Origin: Pirellulaceae bacterium
GTDB lineage: Bacteria; Planctomycetota; Planctomycetia; Pirellulales; Pirellulaceae
Direction of reading: 5' to 3'
Assembly (NCBI GenBank): GCA_026004775.1
Contig: BPJU01000008.1
Coordinates: 186,001-250,000 of the forward strand
Length of the DNA stretch: 64,000 bases
Part shown: positions 54,527 through 63,698 of the stretch, piece by piece
How positions within the stretch are numbered: position 1 is the stretch's first letter
Layout: each line of letters starts with the position of its first letter
Notes under the pieces: model-generated
What the model was told of the DNA's origin: nothing
The model's database searches: none
What the model saw: the letters and a program-made list of their open reading frames with translations, nothing else
Program-made: the position numbers and the translations under genes

Positions 54527-54853
54527 AGTGCGTTCCGTCCCCTCATCTAGTTGTCGTTACATGATCCCATTTCGTGCCACGGTCAAGTATCAGAATGGCG
54601 ATTCGGGCACCCAGTACCCCGCAATTGCGCTGTTCGTTAAAGTTACGGAGTCTAATAAAGCCGCCCAACGACTGTCAACATGGCTCAAGCTCCCCGCGCC
54701 GCCTTGCAGGCAAAATGCCTGCCGTTGTAGCATCCTTTTCGGAAACTCGGTCGCCGCTGGCACCGGCAGGCACTTGTCGGCCCGCGCCTGTGCTATGCGG
54801 TGACGAGTTTTGTTTATAACAATCAACCGTCATGTTGGGGAGGTGCAACCGGC

Positions 54854-56132
54854 ATGCAGTTCCTGGCCAAGCCGATGGCTGTGCTGTGCTTGACCTACCT
54901 TTACGCAGGGGTCGGATATGCTTTGGAGCCGTTACCGGAGTTGAGAGATTGGCCGGGTTGGCGCGGTCAGGACGGGCGGGGAAGTTGGGTGCCGGTTTCG
55001 TTGGATCAACAAGAATTTGCCGAGAAAACAAAGATCCGGTGGCGTCACCCTGTAGGGCCCGGCTACTCGGGAATCAGTGTCGCTCAAGGAAGGCTCTATA
55101 CACTGGACCGTCAGGCGGAGCGGGGCGCGGAGCGCGTACTTTGTTGCGACACCGAGTCGGGAAAATTGTTGTGGCAATTCGAATACGCAGCCGACTACGG
55201 CGATCTTGATTATGGTAAGGGGCCGCGATCCACTCCGTTGGTGGTCGGCAGCCGTGTCTATACGATCGGAGCTGTCGGGCATGTGCACTGCTTCGACGCC
55301 CAGACCGGTCGCGTGCTGTGGACTAGCCACGCCGTGACTGCATTGGCAAGGCCGACTCCCTACATGGGGCTTTGCCGCCTCCCCGGTCCTGTATCGCTCA
55401 TCGGTAATCTTCCACATCGGAAGTCCAACGGGCACCTATGTTGCGGTTAACCCGCAGAATGGTCAGATCATTTGGCGAGCCGGTTCGGATCCGTGTGGTT
55501 ATGCAACGCCGCTTCTGGTACAGCACGGCGGACGGGATCTGCTGGTCGGTTGGACTCCGGAACACGTCCTAGGGATTGACCCTCAGGATGGACGACTTCT
55601 CTGGCAAATCCCGTATCCCGTCACGTACGGTGTCTCCATCGCCTCACCCATAGTCGAAGAAAATATCGTTCTCGTTTCCGGTTACTGGGAGGGCACAAAG
55701 GCGATCCGTTTGGGTCAGGCACCTGACGAGGCCCGACTGCTGTGGGAAGAAACCCGGAATTTGCGGGGACTGATGGCCCAACCGCTTTACCGCGACGGTT
55801 TGGTCTACCTGTTGGACCGAACGCACGGATTGTGCTGTTTTGAACTGGCGACGGGTAGGATCCTGTGGAATGATGAACATCGGCTGACGCCGCCGGGACG
55901 CAATCCGCACGCGTCGATCGTCTGGGCCGGACCCGGCCAGATCTTGGCTTTGAATTCCGAGGGTGAACTGGTTTTGGCGCAAGTTTCCCATGATGGCTAC
56001 CGCGAATGGGGCAGAAAGCGGATCGTCGGCCCGACCTGGGCTCATCCTGCCTTCTGTGGCCGGTGGGTCTTTGCTCGGGATGACGAGCAACTGGTGTGCA
56101 TCGAGTTACCGAGTCCGGACCGGGAGCGGTAG
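54854..56132 (+). pseudogene. PQQ-type beta-propeller protein, split by one frameshift
   Basis: A ~425-residue secreted propeller when repaired. The first frame has a signal region (MAVLCLTYLYAGVGYA) and PQQ repeats (DWPGWRGQDGRGSWVPV, LCCDTESGKLLWQFEY, HCFDAQTGRVLWTSHAVTAL) and then turns into nonsense (PYMGLCRLPGP) to a stop at 55450. From about 55345 the +1 frame continues the fold: WGFAASPVLYR, YVAVNPQNGQIIWRAG, LGIDPQDGRLLWQIPYP, LCCFELATGRILWND and so on to 56132. Dropping one G of the GG at 55345-55346 would restore HAVTALQGRLPTWGFAASP. GGGAGG precedes ATG 54854. Related in type to the 43145 gene. Real pseudogene or sequencing error: undecided. Confidence 0.7.
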
Positions 56133-56368
56133 TCGGGTGGGCCATGAGGAAGCTACAACCCGCACGGACGTCGAGTCGCTCGACCAGGAATTTCTCCTGG
56201 ACACCGAATTTCTTGCATTCAAGCAGCGCTCCCAATTATGATAAAGGGCAGCGAGACGGGTGGATGTCGCGAAAATCGGCAGATCTTGCCGTCGCGTCGC
56301 GGCTTGTACGTGATCGGGCGCTCGGCTGGGAGAGTGTGGAACAGAAAGAGGCTGGGAGGGTAAACCCC

Positions 56369-57300
56369 ATGAAGACAGTCTGCTTCAAAGCGTGTTTGAG
56401 TTTCTTGGCGGTACTAGCCGGTTCGGCTGTGGCTTTTTGCGCAGGATTCGCCTCGTGAAGCTCGAGGTCGCAAGCCGGTAATCCACGAAAAAGTGATCGA
56501 CCTTTTCGAAGGCATGAAGTCCGGTGAAATTGAAGTGAAGATCATCCCGAAGGATGCCACTGAGGCAAATGTGTTGATCGAGAACAAGACGGGACAGCCG
56601 ATTACCATCCGCCTACCTGAGGCGTTTGCGGGGGTCCCGGTGTTGAAACAGGCTGGGGTCGGCGGACCAGGGTTTGGCGGCCCGGGAATGGGAGGCTTCG
56701 GTGGGCGTGGGGCCGGAGGTGCCGGTGGTTTTGGTGGCGGCCTTGGCGGCGGCGGCAACCAAGGCTTCGGTGGCGGTTTCGGCGGCCTTGGGGGCTTCGG
56801 CGGCCTTGGTGGCTTCGGCGGGCTTGGGAGGTCTTGGAGGACTTGGAGGCCTTGGCGGTCTTGGCGGCTTCGGTGGCGGCTTTTTCAACGTCGCACCCGA
56901 TAAGGTCGGCAAAATCAAAGTGACCACCGTCTGCCTGGAGCATGGCAAACCCGACCCGAATCCGCGAGTCCCTTACACGATCGTGCCGATCGAGCAGTTC
57001 ACCGACAAGCAAGAAGTGATCGAATTGTGCAAGATGCTCGGCCGCGGTGAGGTGCCTCAAAATGTCGCTCAGGCCGCCGCCTGGCATTTGGCCAACGGCT
57101 TGAGCTGGCAAGAGCTGGCGGAATTGGATCGGAGGTTCTCGTCGCTGACCGGCCGCCGCGAAAAATTCTTCAACCTTACCGAGCTCCAATTGGCCGTTCG
57201 CGTGGTTACGGAGGTGGCCCGCCGCGCGGAATTGGCTCGCGCAAATAGCGAGCGGTCTCCGGGTGAGTCGGTGTCGGCGGCTGGCACGTTTCAACCGTAA
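56369..57300 (+). pseudogene. Secreted Gly-rich protein gene with two frameshifts, function unknown
   Basis: It starts MKTVCFKACLSFLAVLAGS behind GGGAGGG. Frame 1 ends in the signal region (AFCAGFAS, stop 56458). If T5 at 56434-56438 were T4, it would read AVAFAQDSPREARGRKPV, a clean signal-peptidase site joining the frame IHEKVIDLFEGMKSGEIEVK. That frame runs through a long (GG-F/L) repeat and is lost at GGG 56820-56822; one G fewer joins it to GGLGGLGGFGGGFFNVAPDK and the C-terminal domain (QNVAQAAAWHLANGLSWQEL ... AAGTFQP, stop 57300). Repaired length ~310 residues. I do not recognise the family. Both shifts are extra bases in homopolymer runs, so sequencing error is likely, though slippage in the repeat could be biological. 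Confidence 0.65.
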
Positions 57301-57398
57301 GGCTTGCGGTGGCCGGAGCCCAGGTGTCCGGGACTAGTTGGTCAAGCAGCACCGCTCCGAAGAATACCGGACAGCGCTGCCGGTTCGGGCATCTGCGA

Positions 57399-58931
57399 TT
57401 AGCCGGCGGTAGGGGAGCTTTCGCCCAGATATTTCCAGTTTTCTTCTTCCCATTGGCGCCGCGCTGCCAGAAGGCGGGCGGCTTCGTTTTCCAGGCATTC
57501 GTGGCGGTGGTCCAACCAATGCTGTAGGCTTTCTCGTTGTTCGGAAAGTTGGCGTCGCAGGTCTGCCAACTCCTGACGGAGCATGAGCAACTGCCGTCGC
57601 TCTTTTTGTAACTCGGCGTGGCGCCGGCCGAAAAAGTCGGCCACCATGGCTCGAATTCGGGCCGTGACTTGTTGTCGGCCGGGCGAAAGATGGCCGGCCA
57701 GGCGGCGCAGGATTTCTTCGGCTGCCAAGCGAAGCTCCAGCGATTCGCCGTGCAGTTTGAGTGCCTCGTTGCGAGCCGCCTGAGCCATGAGGGCCAACTG
57801 GCGGAGGTTTTTCTGGCGGCGTTGCCAGAGTTGTTCTTGCTGTTGGCGCAGCGTTTCGAGGCGCGCGCGGTACGTTTGCAGCCGCTGGTGTTCGCTTCGT
57901 TGCCGCTCTTCCCAGAGCTGCCGTGCCGTTTGAAGGGCGCGGCGTTCCTGGCCGAGTTCCGCCCGGAGTTGCTCGAGTTCTTCTCGTTGCAGTACCAACT
58001 GGTGTTCCAGGTCTGCCAGCTTTTCCAGCCGTTGTTGCAGGTGCCATTCGAGTCGGGCGGTTTCTTGGCTGGAGGCAGCGGTTTTCGCCTCGTCGGGCAC
58101 AGTGTCCGGATTACCGCGGGCCTCGATCGCTTCACACCAGCGGGCCAACAGTCGCTGGTGCAATCGCTGCATCTGACTAGCGCGATGCGCCAGTTGTTGT
58201 TCCTCCCAACGGCGGCGCAGTTCCCAGTCCTGCTCGCGATTCTTCTGGCGCTTCAGAGCCTCCCTAGACGCCTCCTCGCGCTGGGCCACCTGCTGCTCCC
58301 GCTCCGCTACGGCCGCTTCACGCAATTGAAGCTCCCGAAGTTTCTCATCCAGTCGCCTTCGCTCATCCCGGCATTCCTGCTCGAATGCCAGTTGCGCAGC
58401 GGCCAAGGCACCGGATGCTTGTTCGATGCGGCGCCGTTCCTGGTCCAATCGCTCCCGATATTCGTCCAGCGCCGCACGTTGTTCTTGAAGCTGAAGTCTT
58501 TCGGCCCGCAGTTGCTGCTCGTATCGGGCCCACTGGGCGTGCCACTGGGCATCGCGCCGGTCGAGTTCTTCTTGGCGTCGGGCCAGGCAGGCCTCCAGTT
58601 GCTCGGCGTGGTACGCCAGCCTTTGTGCGACCGCGTCGGCTGGCAAAGCCGCCTCCGCTTGACTAGCCTCGTCAGTCCCGACCGGTATCGCTATCGAAGG
58701 CGGGTTGTTATGGGTGGTGGGCGACGGGGGAGCATGAGCCGAATCGATGCGAACCGGCTCACCCGCCACCTCGGTGGCCGGCACCATTGGTTGGCGGGAG
58801 GGTCTTTCGCGGTCTGTGAGACTGCTTGTCATGGGAAATAGGGCACCCCGCGGAAGCTCCCGGATGGTCCTACCGACTGGATCACCAAATTCATAATCGG
58901 CAAGGATTCCGCCACCGTTGAAGTTTCTCAT
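57399..58931 (-). CDS. Long coiled-coil protein, function unknown
   Basis: A 510-residue protein. After ~95 residues of Pro/Thr-rich tail (GEPVRIDSAHAPPSPTTHNN) almost all the rest is heptad-type Arg/Gln/Glu/Leu sequence (QLEACLARRQEELDRRDAQW, RERLDQERRRIEQASGAL, LQQRLEKLADLEHQLVLQRE), i.e. a long coiled coil of ~400 residues. There is no signal peptide or membrane helix, so cytoplasmic; cytoskeletal or structural role is a guess. It opens MRNFNGGGILADYEFGDPV, a short non-coiled N-terminus that might be a docking motif. It is convergent with the Gly-rich gene and divergent from groES. Confidence 0.8.
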   Translation of the reverse strand: MRNFNGGGILADYEFGDPVGRTIRELPRGALFPMTSSLTDRERPSRQPMVPATEVAGEPVRIDSAHAPPSPTTHNNPPSIAIPVGTDEASQAEAALPADAVAQRLAYHAEQLEACLARRQEELDRRDAQWHAQWARYEQQLRAERLQLQEQRAALDEYRERLDQERRRIEQASGALAAAQLAFEQECRDERRRLDEKLRELQLREAAVAEREQQVAQREEASREALKRQKNREQDWELRRRWEEQQLAHRASQMQRLHQRLLARWCEAIEARGNPDTVPDEAKTAASSQETARLEWHLQQRLEKLADLEHQLVLQREELEQLRAELGQERRALQTARQLWEERQRSEHQRLQTYRARLETLRQQQEQLWQRRQKNLRQLALMAQAARNEALKLHGESLELRLAAEEILRRLAGHLSPGRQQVTARIRAMVADFFGRRHAELQKERRQLLMLRQELADLRRQLSEQRESLQHWLDHRHECLENEAARLLAARRQWEEENWKYLGESSPTAG

Positions 58932-59121
58932 ATTGAAAAAACCGCCTTAGCCGGCAAATCCCTAACCGGAAGCCTCGGGCACGGTAAACGAGTAGGGCAT
59001 GATTCCGGCGGGCTGTCTCTTGAAACCGGTCACAAGCGCCGTCACAATCAGCAGCACGAGTGAGCCGGCTACAGGTCCGTCTCCCAGACCGCGATTAGTC
59101 GATCAGGTAGGAGCCACACCC

Positions 59122-59409
59122 ATGCGATTAGAACCCTTGGGGAACAAGGTGATTGTCAAGCGAGCAGAGGCCGAGGAGCGCACGGCGGCCGGCATCGTGC
59201 TGCCCGACGTGGCTCGCGAAAAACCCCGCATCGGACGCGTATTGTCCGTCGGATCGGGCCGCCAATTGGATGGCGGACAGCGCGTGCCGCTTCAGGTCAA
59301 GGAAGGTGACCGGATCGTGTTCTCGGCGTGGGGTGGCACGGAGGTGGAAGTGGACGGCGAGAAACTTTTGATCCTCACCGAAGATGACATCCTGGCCGTC
59401 ATCGAATAG
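59122..59409 (+). CDS. groES: Co-chaperonin GroES (Hsp10)
   Basis: A 95-residue GroES, the lid of the GroEL folding chamber. Conserved segments: MRLEPLGNKVIVKRAEAEE, the mobile loop ERTAAGIVLPDVAREKP, then GRVLSVGSG and EVEVDGEKLLILTEDDILAVIE. ATG 59122 has AGGAG nine bases upstream; in-frame sequence back to 58999 is not GroES-like. There is no groEL beside it and no CIRCE inverted repeat upstream, so it is an orphan groES, possibly one of several paralogues. Confidence 0.93.
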   Translation: MRLEPLGNKVIVKRAEAEERTAAGIVLPDVAREKPRIGRVLSVGSGRQLDGGQRVPLQVKEGDRIVFSAWGGTEVEVDGEKLLILTEDDILAVIE

Positions 59410-59557
59410 TTCTCATCGCGCAAAAGGGCGCCGGCGGCCGACACGTATATGGCTCGTTTCCGGCATCTTGTGTAGCATAGGAAATAGGCTCGCAGCAATC
59501 GTCGTGCTGCGAGCACACGGCATACAGCCGAGAACCACCTGATATAAGGGGAACGGT

Positions 59558-60721
59558 ATGAGACAGGCAGCTAGGGGTAAGAGATGGCTTGGCATCGTAT
59601 CGCTGGTCGTGGTCCTTGTGGGCGGCGTGCTTCAGGCTCAACAAAGCGCGCCGGTCGGGCAACAGCCCGCCGTGCCCCCCTGGTCGGCGGAGGAGGTGCA
59701 ACTATGGGACCAGACGCGCACCAAGGCGCTGGCTTATTTGGCAGCCAAAGGGCAAGCCGAAGACGGTTCCTTCAGCAAGGAGGCTGGTCCGGCGGTGACC
59801 GCCTTGTGCGCCTATGCCATGTTGCGCCATGGAAGGACTACGGCCGACCCGGCGGTTGCCAAGGCGCTTCAATATCTTGAGGGGTTCATCCAACCGGACG
59901 GTGGCATTTATGCTCCGGGTACCTATTATCAGAACTATGAAACGGCTTTGGCGCTCCTCTGTTTCCAGGCGGCCGACAGCGTCAAGTATCGAGAAGTGAT
60001 TCGCAAGGCCGATTCGTTTTTGAAGCGGATCCAGTGGGACGAGTCCGAACAGATAGAACCGTCGGATTTCCGGTATGGCGGGGCCGGATATGGGCGGAGC
60101 GCTCGGCCGGACTTGTCCAACACGTCGTTCTTGATCGAAGCGTTGCGAGCGGCGGGCAATCCGGCCGAAGACGAAGCGATCCAGCGGGCGTTGGTTTTTG
60201 TGTCGCGTTGCCAGAACCTGGAAAGTCCCTTCAATACCACCCCCTTTGCCGCCAAGAATCCGGATGGCGGGTTCTATTACACGCCCGCCGCGGGCGGACA
60301 AAGCCAGGCCGGAACGACGGAAACCGGCGGACTGCGCAGCTATGCTTCGATGACCTACGCGGGCCTGAAGAGCATGATCTATGCCGGAGTGGGCCCCGAT
60401 GACCCTCGAGTCAAGGCGGCCTTCGAGTGGGCTCGGAAACACTATGACCTTACCACGAACCCCGGTATGGGATCGGCCGGCCTGTACTACTATTACCACA
60501 CTTTCGCCAAAGCCCTCGATGCCATGGGCGTAGGCATACTGGTGGATGCCAGCGGCGAGCGCCATGACTGGCGCAAAGAGCTTCTGCAGGAATTGGCTCG
60601 CCGCCAGCGGCCCGATGGTTCCTGGGTCAACGAAAACCCGCGATGGCTGGAAGGTGATGCCAACCTGGTGACGGCGTACGCTCTGTTGGCCTTGGCCTAT
60701 TGCCGTCCCCCGAATCCCTAG
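59558..60721 (+). CDS. Secreted prenyltransferase/squalene-oxidase-repeat protein
   Basis: A 387-residue exported protein (signal GIVSLVVVLVGGVLQAQQ) with alpha/alpha-barrel repeats of the squalene cyclase/prenyltransferase-beta type: EDGSFSKEAGPAVTALCAYAML, QPDGGIYAPGTYYQNYETALAL, NPDGGFYYTPAAGG, LRSYASMTYAGLKSMIYAG and RPDGSWVNENPRWLEGDANLVTAYALLAL. No DxDD or DCTAE cyclase motif is seen, so it is probably not a cyclase; planctomycetes have many such secreted barrels of unknown role. AAGGGG precedes ATG 59558. The WD40 gene follows by 72 bp on the same strand. Confidence 0.88.
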   Translation: MRQAARGKRWLGIVSLVVVLVGGVLQAQQSAPVGQQPAVPPWSAEEVQLWDQTRTKALAYLAAKGQAEDGSFSKEAGPAVTALCAYAMLRHGRTTADPAVAKALQYLEGFIQPDGGIYAPGTYYQNYETALALLCFQAADSVKYREVIRKADSFLKRIQWDESEQIEPSDFRYGGAGYGRSARPDLSNTSFLIEALRAAGNPAEDEAIQRALVFVSRCQNLESPFNTTPFAAKNPDGGFYYTPAAGGQSQAGTTETGGLRSYASMTYAGLKSMIYAGVGPDDPRVKAAFEWARKHYDLTTNPGMGSAGLYYYYHTFAKALDAMGVGILVDASGERHDWRKELLQELARRQRPDGSWVNENPRWLEGDANLVTAYALLALAYCRPPNP

Positions 60722-60793
60722 CCGCTCGATCGCGGCGATGGCCGGCCGGAAGCGGGCGCGGCAACGGTTCGCTTTTTCGGGAGGACCAACCCA

Positions 60794-61795
60794 ATGCGTC
60801 ACACATTGGCCGTTTTCGGGCAGACACTCTTGGTACTCTCCGGAATATGGGGAACGGGTTTTTCGCAGGAAGCCATTCCAGGACTTCACGAAGGTTGGGT
60901 GACATCGATCGCCTGGATGGATCAACTGGTTGTCGTCGGTGGCGGACAAAGCCTTTTGTACCGGCCGGGATTTGTACGAGCGTATGACCTGAAGACAGGC
61001 CAGCCGGTGTGGGCGTTGCAGGGAGCCGAGTCGAACGTGTGGGATGTAGCTTGTCGGCCCGACGGCAAGACGGTGGTAGCCGCCACGTATGACGGCAAAT
61101 TATTGGTGTGGGACGTAGAGAGCCGGCAGTTGCGTGCGACGCTCAGCGAGCATAAAGGTTGGGTTCGATCGCTGGCGATGAGCCCGGACGGCTCGCGGCT
61201 GGCGTCTTGTGGTGAAGACGGCCAGGTGATGCTTTGGAACACCGAGACCTGGCAGGTCCAGCAGAAACTGAAGGCTCACGACAGCACGATCTACCAGGTG
61301 GTGTTTTCGCCAGATGGTGCGACGATAGCCACGGCATCGCTGGACAAGACCGCGTGTCTGTGGGACGTTTCGGCTCAGGAGCAGACGCCGGTCTTGAAAC
61401 TGGAAGGGCACGAAGAGGCGGTGTGGACAGTTGCTTTTTCTCCGGATGGACAGCGCCTGGCCACGGCGGGGGCTGACCGCAAGATTCGCCTGTGGGACCG
61501 GCAAGGGCAGATGGTGCGCACGCTGGAAGGCCATCGCGACTGGATTTCGCGGGTGGTTTTTTCTCCGGACGGCAAGCAACTGGCGGCGGCCGATCTTGGC
61601 AAGACGGTCAAAGTGTGGGACATTGAGCGCGGTGAGGTGGCCGGCGAGCTGGCCGGATTTACCGGCAGTGTCTGGTGCGTCTCGTATTCGCCGGATGGCT
61701 CGCTGCTGGCTGCCGGTTCCCACAAGGAAGGACTGCGACTTTGGGCGGTGGCTGACGGTAAAGAGCTGTTTGCGGCCATGTCCCATAGTCAATAG
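60794..61795 (+). CDS. Exported WD40 beta-propeller protein
   Basis: A 333-residue WD40 protein with a signal peptide (AVFGQTLLVLSGIWGTGFSQ). About seven repeats are clear: VACRPDGKTVVAATYDGKLL, LAMSPDGSRLASCGEDGQVM, VVFSPDGATIATASLDKTACL, VAFSPDGQRLATAGADRKIRL, VVFSPDGKQLAAADLGKTVK and VSYSPDGSLLAAGSHKEGLR. The regular spacing and the GH...WD signature make the call firm. Likely a periplasmic scaffold, perhaps with the preceding repeat-barrel protein. Confidence 0.92.
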   Translation: MRHTLAVFGQTLLVLSGIWGTGFSQEAIPGLHEGWVTSIAWMDQLVVVGGGQSLLYRPGFVRAYDLKTGQPVWALQGAESNVWDVACRPDGKTVVAATYDGKLLVWDVESRQLRATLSEHKGWVRSLAMSPDGSRLASCGEDGQVMLWNTETWQVQQKLKAHDSTIYQVVFSPDGATIATASLDKTACLWDVSAQEQTPVLKLEGHEEAVWTVAFSPDGQRLATAGADRKIRLWDRQGQMVRTLEGHRDWISRVVFSPDGKQLAAADLGKTVKVWDIERGEVAGELAGFTGSVWCVSYSPDGSLLAAGSHKEGLRLWAVADGKELFAAMSHSQ

Positions 61796-61884
61796 CCAAA
61801 CACTGCCCGCTGCGCAAACGCAGGCCACCAGAAGTCGCGAGCGGGTGGGTGTTGGGAGTCGGCCGATTCGAGGACCAAACCAAA

Positions 61885-62712
61885 ATGCCTCGCTATATAG
61901 TCCGCTATGGTGCGATGCGGTTGCTGGCCGTAGGAAATGCTCGAGACAGCGACTGCTACCAGCGGGGAATGCAACTGATCGTACGCACTCAACGCGGGCT
62001 GGAAGTAGCCGAGCTTTTATGTGAGGCGACACCGGATGCCGTGGAACGTCTGGCCGACACACCTGCTGTCCAGATACTGCGCGAGATGACACAAGAGGAC
62101 ATTCGAGAATGGGACCACATCCGCGCCCAGGAACGGCAGGAATTCGAATCCTGTCGCCGGCTGGTGCAACAGATGTCTCTTCCCATGGAAGTGGTCGATG
62201 TTGAGCATCTGTTTGGCGGTGAAAGGATCGTGGTCTATTTTCTGGCCGAGCAGCGTGTCGATTTTCGAGAATTGGTCAAGACGCTGGCTTCCGAATTCCA
62301 GACGCGGATTGAAATGAGGCAGATCGGGGTCCGCGACGAAGCCAAGTTGCTGGCCGACTATGGCGATTGCGGTAAACCGGTCTGTTGCAATACGCATCTT
62401 ACGTCGATGCCACCGGTGTCGATGAAAATGGCCAAACTCCAGAAGGCGACGCTCGATCCGTCCAAGATCTCGGGCCGATGTGGGCGGTTGAAATGCTGCT
62501 TGCGATATGAATTCGACACGTATGAAGAGCTTCAGCGAGAGCTGCCGCCGGTGGGAGCCGAAGTGATTACGTCGTTCGGCCGAGCCCGTGTGTTGGGTCA
62601 GGAGATCCTGGCCCAACAAGTGCTCGTGCACACGGAAGACGACCGGCGGATGCTGTTGGATGTCAAGGAGGTGCTCTCCGTGGTGCGCAAGGGACCGCAG
62701 AAATCCACTTGA
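61885..62712 (+). CDS. ricT: PSP1-domain regulatory protein RicT (YaaT family)
   Basis: A 275-residue PSP1-domain protein. In Bacillus, RicT works in the RicAFT complex on RNase Y-dependent RNA processing. Conserved Cys motifs are seen: YGDCGKPVCCNTHLTSMPPV and SGRCGRLKCCLRYEFDTYEE. Those pairs can carry an iron-sulfur cluster in the Ric complex. Also LEVAELLCEATPDA and HLFGGERIVVYFLAEQRVDF. The start is set at ATG 61885 (MPRYIVRYGAM); a GTG at 61849 is in frame but less typical. Whether it partners RNase Y here cannot be read from the window. The Minf_1886 gene follows. Confidence 0.88.
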   Translation: MPRYIVRYGAMRLLAVGNARDSDCYQRGMQLIVRTQRGLEVAELLCEATPDAVERLADTPAVQILREMTQEDIREWDHIRAQERQEFESCRRLVQQMSLPMEVVDVEHLFGGERIVVYFLAEQRVDFRELVKTLASEFQTRIEMRQIGVRDEAKLLADYGDCGKPVCCNTHLTSMPPVSMKMAKLQKATLDPSKISGRCGRLKCCLRYEFDTYEELQRELPPVGAEVITSFGRARVLGQEILAQQVLVHTEDDRRMLLDVKEVLSVVRKGPQKST

Positions 62713-62773
62713 CGGACGCGGGAACCGCCTGGCAGGTGGGGCCTTCGCATGGAGGCATTGGGCCGGATCGGTG

Positions 62774-62802
62774 TTAAAGGAATCGCCCAGTGGGCGTATA
62801 AT
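62774..62802 (+). promoter_or_regulatory. Putative promoter of the Minf_1886 gene
   Basis: TTAAAG (62774-62779), a 17-bp spacer and a perfect TATAAT (62797-62802), ~90 bp before ATG 62893. It supports that start over the upstream ATG at 62749, which this promoter would exclude. Confidence 0.55.
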
Positions 62803-62892
62803 AAAGTAACAGTTCCCGAAAATGCGGCGTCCCGAGCCATTATTTTAACCTCGGGCGGTTATCGTTCGCATACATCACGGGGTTATCAACAA

Positions 62893-63312
62893 ATGGCGAG
62901 CGATCGTCGAGCGGCATTGGCAGCATTACTACATGAGAATCGGCGTTTTCCTCTGGATGCATACTTATTCGTCGCCGAATCGTTGCGCTATGCTCAAGAG
63001 GTGTTGGGTATGGGGCGTGTGTCCCCGTTCCGGCCGGGAATGGGTGAGCCGGAGCGGCATGTGACGGGGCAGGAATTGTGCGAGGCGGTACGGCTCTATG
63101 CCATGGAGCAGTTCGGCCTGCTGGCACGGCTGGTTCTTGCCCACTGGGGTATCCGCTCAACCAGTGACATCGGCGATGTCGTCTATGACCTTATCGCGAT
63201 CGGGGAGATGAAAAAGTCGGACACTGACCGCCGTGAAGATTTCGACGACGTTTTCGATTTTGAAGAAGCGTTCGACCGCCAATACGAAATCGTCGTTCCT
63301 CAATTGCGTTGA
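62893..63312 (+). CDS. Minf_1886-family protein, function unknown
   Basis: A 139-residue conserved protein recognised by its family pattern: RRFPLDAYLFVAESLRYAQEV, HVTGQELCEAVRLYAMEQFG, WGIRSTSDIGDVVYDLIAIG and DRREDFDDVFDFEEAFDRQY. The fold and role are not known. ATG 62893 begins just ahead of the conserved region. Its stop overlaps the start of the next small gene (TTGA), and RicT lies upstream, which suggests a link but does not give a function. Confidence 0.85.
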   Translation: MASDRRAALAALLHENRRFPLDAYLFVAESLRYAQEVLGMGRVSPFRPGMGEPERHVTGQELCEAVRLYAMEQFGLLARLVLAHWGIRSTSDIGDVVYDLIAIGEMKKSDTDRREDFDDVFDFEEAFDRQYEIVVPQLR

Positions 63313-63611
63313 ACGCTGCCGCCCTATCACAAGGGCGAGTACCCCCGGGTTGGCAGGCCCAAGTATGGCATACCGGCGCAACGGGCAAGCTGCTTTGTGC
63401 CAGGATCGCCGGCCGCCGGTGTGTGGTTTTCTATTGTGACGTCCCTGTTGATCGGCTCGTAAAGTTGGCTGCATGTGGACTTATGAATGAACAACAGCAC
63501 GGCAGGGCGGCAGGCCGACAAGGTCTCAGGGCCGGCCATTTCCGGGCAGCAGCCGCGGTATATGGCTTGTGGCTGGTTTACTTGCTATGGTTGGCATGGA
63601 GTTGCCTGTAG
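63309..63611 (+). CDS. Small membrane protein, doubtful
   Basis: A ~100-residue frame starting at TTG 63309 that overlaps the Minf_1886 stop by four bases (TTGA), an arrangement favouring real coding. It encodes a polar Cys-containing domain (PGWQAQVWHTGATGKLLCAR, VVFYCDVPVDRLVKLAACG) and a C-terminal membrane helix (AAAAVYGLWLVYLLWLAWSCL region). I know no family. It could be a tail-anchored protein, but chance coding remains possible. Confidence 0.5.
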   Translation: MNAAALSQGRVPPGWQAQVWHTGATGKLLCARIAGRRCVVFYCDVPVDRLVKLAACGLMNEQQHGRAAGRQGLRAGHFRAAAAVYGLWLVYLLWLAWSCL

Positions 63612-63698
63612 TAGGCGGTCACTAGCCCGCTACCGAGGCAACTTGACCAACGCCCGTTAACGCCACTTGTACGCCCCGGTGTAAAAAAGGCCAGAAAC

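Noticed and set aside
57618-58841. 407-codon plus-strand reading frame opposite the coiled-coil gene
   Set aside because: Typical antisense shadow of a Gln/Arg/Leu-rich coiled coil; no domain is recognised.
59000-59121. CIRCE element for groES
   Set aside because: No TTAGCACTC-N9-GAGTGCTAA-like inverted repeat is present upstream of groES.
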